Shown here: piece by piece, positions 59,600-64,000 of the stretch
How positions within the stretch are numbered: position 1 is the stretch's first letter
Layout of the letters: every line of letters starts with the position of its first letter
Source: Tsuneonella sediminis
Lineage (GTDB): Bacteria; Pseudomonadota; Alphaproteobacteria; Sphingomonadales; Sphingomonadaceae
Direction of reading: 5' to 3'
Assembly: GCF_051912845.1 (NCBI RefSeq)
Contig: NZ_JBNCBU010000001.1
Span: forward strand, 1,054,001 to 1,118,000
Length of the DNA stretch: 64,000 nucleotides
Translations under genes and position numbers: made by a program
Notes under the pieces: model-generated
Seen by the model: only the letters and a program-made list of their open reading frames with translations
Database searches by the model: none
Told to the model about the DNA's origin: nothing

Positions 59600-60874
59600 A
59601 TGAGCGCCGCGCCGCACCATCCCCGCGACCCCGTCCGCTGGTGCGCCGCCATCGCTCTCGGCTTCCTCGCGCTCGCACTGGTCCGCCTGGGTATTCCGTC
59701 GCGTCCCTACTTCGACGAGATCCATTACCTGCCCGCGGCCCGCGCGCTGCTGGCACAGAGCGACTGGCTCAACCGCGAGCACCCGATGTTCGGCAAGGAG
59801 ATGCTGGCGGCGGGGATCGCGCTGTTCGGCGACCGGCCGTGGGCCTGGCGGATCATGAGCGCGCTCGCGGGCACGCTGGCGCTGTGGGCGTCGATGCGCG
59901 CGCTGTGGTTCGCCTCGCTCCGGCGCTACGCTACGCTTGCCTACGGCCTCTTGCTTGCAAGCGGGTTCATCCTGTTCGTCCATGCGCGGATCGCGATGCT
60001 CGACGTATTTATGGTCGCCGCGCTCGCGGTCGCGTTCTGGCAATGCGCCGCCGCGGTGCGCGAGCCCGAGCACGGGCGCCGCAGCCTCGCGCTCGCGGGC
60101 GTCGCACTGGGGCTCGCCGTGGGGGCGAAGTGGAACGCGGTGCCCGTCGCGCCGCTGCCGGGCCTCGCCTTCCTCGCGGTTCGCCTCCATGCGACCGGGT
60201 GGAAGGGCCTCGTGGGGCATCGCGGCGCGCCGGTGCCGGGAGTGCGCTTGCCCGAGGCGGCGGTCTGGCTCGGCATCGTGCCGCTAGCGGTCTACGCGGC
60301 GACTTATGCGCCGGCTTGGCTGATCGCGGCGGACAGCCTCCCGCCGGGCGGCTTCATCGGCCTGCACGAAATGATGCTGCGAATGCAGGAAAGCGTGACC
60401 AAGCCCCACCCCTACCAGAGCGTGTGGACCGACTGGGTGATCGACCGGCGGGCGATCTGGTACTTCTACGAGCCGAGTGACGGCGCGCAGCGCGGGGTGC
60501 TGCTGATCGGCAACCCGCTGACGATGCTCGCCGGGCTGCCCGCGCTCGGCTGGGCGGCATGGGCCGGCATCAGGCACCGCCGATGGGACGCGCTGGCGAC
60601 CGCCCTCGTCTTCGCGGCAAGCCTGGGCATCTGGCTCGTCGCGGCCAAGCCGATCCAGTTCTATTACCATTACTTCGTGCCGAGCATGGCGCTGCTCGCC
60701 GCGCTCGCGCTCGCGCTCGACGCGCTGCGAGAGCGCGGCCGGACCTGGCTGTCGGGGACGATGCTGGCCGGAAGCCTCGCGGTGTTCGCGTGGTTCTTCC
60801 CAATCCTCAGCGCGGCCGCGCTGCCGGACGAGCGCGGGTTCGAGAAGTGGATGTGGCTCGACGGCTGGCGCTAG
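59600..60874 (+). CDS. PMT-family (GT39-like) lipid-phosphate-dependent glycosyltransferase
   Basis: This membrane protein of 424 residues has about ten hydrophobic helices. PYFDEIHYLPAAR near residues 37-49 carries the catalytic Asp-Glu pair (39-40) in the first periplasmic loop. The second family motif, NREHPMFGKE, lies near 58-67. The fold is that of protein O-mannosyltransferases and ArnT, which use polyprenyl-phosphate sugars. The adjacent convergent gene encodes a polyprenyl-phosphate glycosyltransferase with GtrA domain, which could make the donor. The acceptor is unknown. Confidence 0.87.
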   Translation: MSAAPHHPRDPVRWCAAIALGFLALALVRLGIPSRPYFDEIHYLPAARALLAQSDWLNREHPMFGKEMLAAGIALFGDRPWAWRIMSALAGTLALWASMRALWFASLRRYATLAYGLLLASGFILFVHARIAMLDVFMVAALAVAFWQCAAAVREPEHGRRSLALAGVALGLAVGAKWNAVPVAPLPGLAFLAVRLHATGWKGLVGHRGAPVPGVRLPEAAVWLGIVPLAVYAATYAPAWLIAADSLPPGGFIGLHEMMLRMQESVTKPHPYQSVWTDWVIDRRAIWYFYEPSDGAQRGVLLIGNPLTMLAGLPALGWAAWAGIRHRRWDALATALVFAASLGIWLVAAKPIQFYYHYFVPSMALLAALALALDALRERGRTWLSGTMLAGSLAVFAWFFPILSAAALPDERGFEKWMWLDGWR

Positions 60875-60877
60875 CGG

Positions 60878-61966
60878 TCAGAACCGGCCCCAGACGAACC
60901 GGCTCGACAGGGCGTAGTTCCACACCGACCCGATGACGATCCCGGCAAGCGCGGCGAGGACCCAGAAGACGCCGCGCGCTTCGAGCAGCGTTGCGGTGGC
61001 GACGTTGGCGAGCGCGCCGACCGAACAGGTCGCGCAGAAACCGGCCCAGCCTCGCAGCACCCGTAATCCCCTGAGCCGCGCATCGCGATAGGTGAGCCGG
61101 TTGTTGAGCCAGAAGTTGAACGTCATCGCCGCGAGGGTCGCGAACCCCGTCGCCAGCGCGAAGCCTTCGCCCGCCAAGCGGTAGAGGACGGTGAGCACCG
61201 CCATGTGCACCGCCACCCCCAGCGCACCGACGGTTCCGAACAGCGCGTAACGGCTCGGCACGACGCGGCCGAAACTGCGGTCGTAGAGCCCGACGAGGAA
61301 TTCGAACGCGACCGCACTGTCGAGCTTGCTCTCGCCCGCGCGGCGCTCGGCGAAGGCAAGCGGGAATTCCCTTACCCTTAGCGACGGTTCGGCGGTCGCC
61401 AGCAGGTCGAGCAGGATCTTGAAACCGATGCCGGACAGTTTCGGGGCCGCCACGCGCAAGGTCTCCGCCCGCAGGAGGAAATACCCGCTCATCGGATCGG
61501 TCAGTTCCACCCCCGTGATCCGCCGCGCGAGGCGATTGGCCAGCCGGCTGCCCTTCTCGCGCGTTTCGCTGGGCAGACCTGCCGCGCTGCCGCCCGCGAC
61601 GAACCGGCTCGCAACCGCAACATCCGCATCGCCCGCCTCGACAGCCGCCAGCATCGCCGGAAGCAACGCCGGATCGTGCTGGTGATCGGCGTCCATCACC
61701 GCGACGAACGGTGCGGCGGTCGCGCACATGCCCTCGATCGCGGCGCTCGCCAGCCCCCGGCGGCCGAACCGCTGGAGCACGCGGACGCGGGCATCGGTGC
61801 GGGCGAGGTCGCGCGCGGCATCGGCGGTGCCGTCGGGACTGTCATCGTCGACGACGATCACCTCCCATCCCTCCGGCCCGAGCGCATCCTCGATCCGCCC
61901 GATCAGCGGGGCGAGATTGTCGCGCTCGTTGCGCGTGGGCAGGACGATGCCGAGCGTCAGGCTCAC
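60878..61966 (-). CDS. Polyprenyl-phosphate glycosyltransferase (DPM1-like GT2) fused to GtrA
   Basis: This protein has 362 residues from a GTG overlapping the leuB stop (GTGA at 61963-61966). The GT2 domain (1-225) has GIVLPTRNERDNL, the Asp-rich VVDDDSPDGTAD and MDADHQHDP. The C-terminal 120 residues are four helices of the GtrA family (RYALFGTVGALGVAVHMAVL, FNFWLNNRLTYRDAR). It likely makes a polyprenyl-phosphate sugar and helps flip it, feeding the PMT-type enzyme next door; both steps are inference. Its 3' end lies 3 nt from that convergent gene. Confidence 0.9.
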   Translation of the reverse strand: MSLTLGIVLPTRNERDNLAPLIGRIEDALGPEGWEVIVVDDDSPDGTADAARDLARTDARVRVLQRFGRRGLASAAIEGMCATAAPFVAVMDADHQHDPALLPAMLAAVEAGDADVAVASRFVAGGSAAGLPSETREKGSRLANRLARRITGVELTDPMSGYFLLRAETLRVAAPKLSGIGFKILLDLLATAEPSLRVREFPLAFAERRAGESKLDSAVAFEFLVGLYDRSFGRVVPSRYALFGTVGALGVAVHMAVLTVLYRLAGEGFALATGFATLAAMTFNFWLNNRLTYRDARLRGLRVLRGWAGFCATCSVGALANVATATLLEARGVFWVLAALAGIVIGSVWNYALSSRFVWGRF

Positions 61967-63021
61967 AGGCGGGCGAGCACCGCGTCGCCGATGGCGGAAG
62001 TGCCTGCGTCGCCGCCGAGGTCGGCCCCGCGCACGCCGTCTGCAAGCACGCGCGCGACGGCCGCCTCGATCCGCGCGGCGGCGTCCTCGCGGCCGAACGA
62101 ATGGCGCAGCATCATCGCGGCCGACAGGATCGTCGCCATCGGGTTGGCGATCCCTCGCGCGGCGATATCGGGCGCGCTGCCGTGGATCGGTTCGTAGAGG
62201 CCGAAGGTGCCGTGCGGGGTCTGCCGCTCGCCGAGAGAGGCGCTGGCGAGCAGTCCGATCGAACCGACGCACATGCTCGCCTGGTCGGAGAGGATATCGC
62301 CGAAGAGGTTGCCGGTCACCACGACGTCGAACCGGCCCGGGTCGCGCACCAGCTGCATCGCGGCATTATCGACGTACATGTGTTCGAGCGCGACGTCGGG
62401 ATATTCTGCCGCCACCTCGCAGATCACGTCGCGCCACAACTGGCTGGTTTCGAGCACGTTGGCCTTATCGACGCTGCATAGTCTGCGGCGCCGACCCCGC
62501 GCGGCGCGGAAGGCGACGTGGGCGATGCGCCGCACCTCGTCTTCGGCATAGCTCATCATGTCCCATCCGCGGCGGCGGCCGTCGGGCAGCGTATCGAGGG
62601 CCTTGTCGCCGAAATAGACGTCGCCGTTGAGTTCGCGCACGATCAGCAGGTCGATCCTTGCCGCGATCTCGGGCTTGAGCGCGCTCATCGCCTCGAGGCC
62701 GGGAAAGGTGGTGGCCGGGCGCAGGTTGGCGAACAGACCGAGCCCCGCACGCAGACCGAGTATCGCCTGCTCGGGCCGCAGCGCGCGGTCGAGCCCGTCG
62801 CAACCGGGATCTCCCACCGCGCCGAACAGCACCGCATCGGCAGCGCGGGCCATTTCGAGCGTTTCGGGCGGCAACGGGTGGCCGTGGCGCTTGTAGGCGA
62901 CGCCGCCGACGTCGCCCTCGAACAGGGTCAGTCCCGGCAGATCGAGCGCCTCGAGCACGCGCAGCGCCTCGGAGATGACTTCGGGACCGATCCCGTCACC
63001 GGGCAAGACCGCGACCTTCAT
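61963..63021 (-). CDS. leuB: 3-isopropylmalate dehydrogenase
   Basis: This protein of 352 residues carries out the third step of leucine biosynthesis, oxidising 3-isopropylmalate with NAD+. MKVAVLPGDGIGPEVISEAL is the start, RELNGDVYFG marks the substrate site, and GDILSDQASMCVGSIGLLAS contains the metal-binding aspartates. It lies between recO and the DPM/GtrA gene with ATGA- and GTGA-type overlaps on both sides, so translation is coupled. leuA, leuC and leuD are not in this window. Confidence 0.96.
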   Translation of the reverse strand: MKVAVLPGDGIGPEVISEALRVLEALDLPGLTLFEGDVGGVAYKRHGHPLPPETLEMARAADAVLFGAVGDPGCDGLDRALRPEQAILGLRAGLGLFANLRPATTFPGLEAMSALKPEIAARIDLLIVRELNGDVYFGDKALDTLPDGRRRGWDMMSYAEDEVRRIAHVAFRAARGRRRRLCSVDKANVLETSQLWRDVICEVAAEYPDVALEHMYVDNAAMQLVRDPGRFDVVVTGNLFGDILSDQASMCVGSIGLLASASLGERQTPHGTFGLYEPIHGSAPDIAARGIANPMATILSAAMMLRHSFGREDAAARIEAAVARVLADGVRGADLGGDAGTSAIGDAVLARL

Positions 63022-63620
63022 GCCCTCAACTTCTCCAGACGCTCGCCCAGCATGACGCGCTGCGACATAGCATCGCCCTTCCGGTCGGCAAGCAGGTAGC
63101 GCTCGAGCGGGACGGCGGTACGGGCAAACATTTGCAGGAGCGCGTCAAGGTCAGCTTCGGCGGGCGGAGGACCGCCGCCGTAGCCGAGTTCGCGCAGCAC
63201 CAGCGCCTCGTAGCCGACCAGCGCGCGCAGCCAGCCACGGGCCGAGGGCGCGTGGCAGATCGCATCGAGGGTGGCGCCGAGCGCCGAGTAGAGCGCCGGA
63301 TAGGGATTGCGCTCGGGCAGGGCGAATGCGGTCAGCGTGGTCACCCAGCCGATCGCCCCCGCCGCGAGCGGTTCGCCGAGCCACGGCCCGCGACTTTCGA
63401 CGAGTTCGAGGCGGAGGAACGGCAGCTGGCTGTCGCTCTTCGCGCTGACTTCGGCGGCGACACGGTTGCCAGGGATCACCACCGGGCGCAGCTGCCGCCC
63501 GCGTCCGCCGGCGACGTAGCCCGCGACGAGCCCGTAAGTCTCCGACAGCACCCGCGCGATCACCGCCGTTTCGCCGTGGTGGCGGGCAGCGACGAGGATG
63601 CCGGGGAAGGACAGGTGCAT
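63018..63620 (-). CDS. recO: DNA repair protein RecO (short form)
   Basis: This protein of 200 residues has an N-terminal OB fold (PGILVAARHHGETAVIARVL, ETYGLVAGYVAGGRGR) and a helical C-terminal domain. RecO acts with RecR to load RecA on SSB-coated single-stranded DNA. It is shorter than E. coli RecO (242 residues), and the C-terminal zinc-type cysteines are absent. The start at 63620 overlaps the esterase stop by one base, and the stop overlaps leuB by 4 nt. Confidence 0.88.
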   Translation of the reverse strand: MHLSFPGILVAARHHGETAVIARVLSETYGLVAGYVAGGRGRQLRPVVIPGNRVAAEVSAKSDSQLPFLRLELVESRGPWLGEPLAAGAIGWVTTLTAFALPERNPYPALYSALGATLDAICHAPSARGWLRALVGYEALVLRELGYGGGPPPAEADLDALLQMFARTAVPLERYLLADRKGDAMSQRVMLGERLEKLRA

Positions 63621-64000
63621 CAATCGGCCGCCGGCAACGCGCCCGCCACCGCTTCGCCGGTCGCGGCGACCAGGGCCTCGACCCCGCGCGCGGTAGGGTG
63701 GATGCGGTCGGGCTGGAGCATCGCCGGGTCGGTGAAGACCTCGGCCGTCACGAACGGCACCAGCGTCGCGCCGTATTCCCGCGCGAGATCGGGAAAGATC
63801 GCGTCGAATGCCCGCTGCCATTCGGAACCGTAGTTGGGCGGGGCCTGGAGGCCGTAGAGCGCCACCGGGATGCCCCGCGCCTTCAACTCGTCGAGCATCG
63901 CGGACAGGTTGGCGCGGGTCTGCTCGGGCGGCAGGCCGCGCAGGAGGTCGTTGCCGCCCAGCTCGAGGATGACGAGGTCGGGCTTCTCGGGCTGGGCATC
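63620..64000 (-). CDS. SGNH/GDSL arylesterase (TesA-like), partial
   Basis: Only the C-terminal 126 residues are in the window; the gene runs off the right end. LVILELGGNDLLRGLPPEQT contains block III (GGND), and DRIHPTARGVEAL contains block V with the catalytic Asp and His. The Ser block I lies outside. TesA-like enzymes hydrolyse aryl esters and acyl-thioesters, usually in the periplasm. First visible gene of the overlapped operon with recO and leuB. Confidence 0.88.
   Translation of the reverse strand, partial: DAQPEKPDLVILELGGNDLLRGLPPEQTRANLSAMLDELKARGIPVALYGLQAPPNYGSEWQRAFDAIFPDLAREYGATLVPFVTAEVFTDPAMLQPDRIHPTARGVEALVAATGEAVAGALPAAD

Overview
The window is 64 kb of high-GC chromosome. 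It most probably comes from an alphaproteobacterium of the order Sphingomonadales, close to Erythrobacter/Altererythrobacter. This assignment is inferred from several things: the holin-like/DUF3618 stress trio, the split mdh-sucD-sucA-sucB-lpd cluster, the long tails on ribosomal proteins L3 and S5, and small conserved proteins typical of that order. There is no rRNA, tRNA, CRISPR array, intact insertion sequence or prophage. The only clear decayed gene is a 5'-truncated terminase/HTH-like remnant at 52.1 kb.

Layout, left part (+ strand unless stated). 0-2 kb: a three-gene membrane/stress operon. 2.1-4 kb: a coupled pair, a YqcI/YcgG (GntA-type) heme N-hydroxylase-like protein and a DUF1989 protein, followed by thpR. 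4-6.2 kb: a lipoprotein M3 metallopeptidase. 6.4-7.2 kb: a membrane-anchored GH24 lysozyme that overlaps the end of a vitamin B12 uptake operon on the - strand (btuB-btuF-btuC-btuD, 11.6 to 7.1 kb). That operon has a well-preserved cobalamin riboswitch, a promoter candidate and a hairpin that sequesters the Shine-Dalgarno. 12-15.6 kb: a SleB-type cell-wall hydrolase, a small unknown protein and a GGDEF-EAL protein. 15.9-23.4 kb: TCA-cycle genes without sucC. 23.4-26.2 kb: an amidase, a PepSY membrane protein and a TRIC/UPF0126 channel. 26.2-30 kb (- strand): two related Gly/Tyr-rich secreted proteins, one with a leader able to pair with its own ribosome-binding site, and a secreted prolyl oligopeptidase.

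Middle (all - strand, 30.2-50.6 kb): the str, S10, spc and alpha ribosomal operons in canonical order, rpsL-rpsG-fusA-tuf | rpsJ-rplC-D-W-B-rpsS-rplV-rpsC-rplP-rpmC-rpsQ-rplN-X-E-rpsN-rpsH-rplF-R-rpsE-rpmD-rplO-secY-adk | (secreted SRPBCC protein) | rpsM-rpsK-rpoA-rplQ. A terminator after tuf and a good promoter before rpsJ divide str from S10. rpsL encodes Arg at position 88, where most bacteria have Lys.

Right part: upstream of rpsL a 118-residue secreted protein with a chaplin-like core motif stands alone between two direct repeats of about 225 bp (cores about 96% identical). The second repeat abuts the truncated gene. Then follow a cold-shock protein, a small coiled-coil protein, a GNAT acetyltransferase, a LysR regulator, a lipid II flippase (amj), apaG, an HWE histidine kinase, metZ, a small DDDDD-tailed membrane protein, a PMT-family glycosyltransferase, and a tightly overlapped - strand operon: SGNH esterase (cut by the window end)-recO-leuB-DPM/GtrA fusion.
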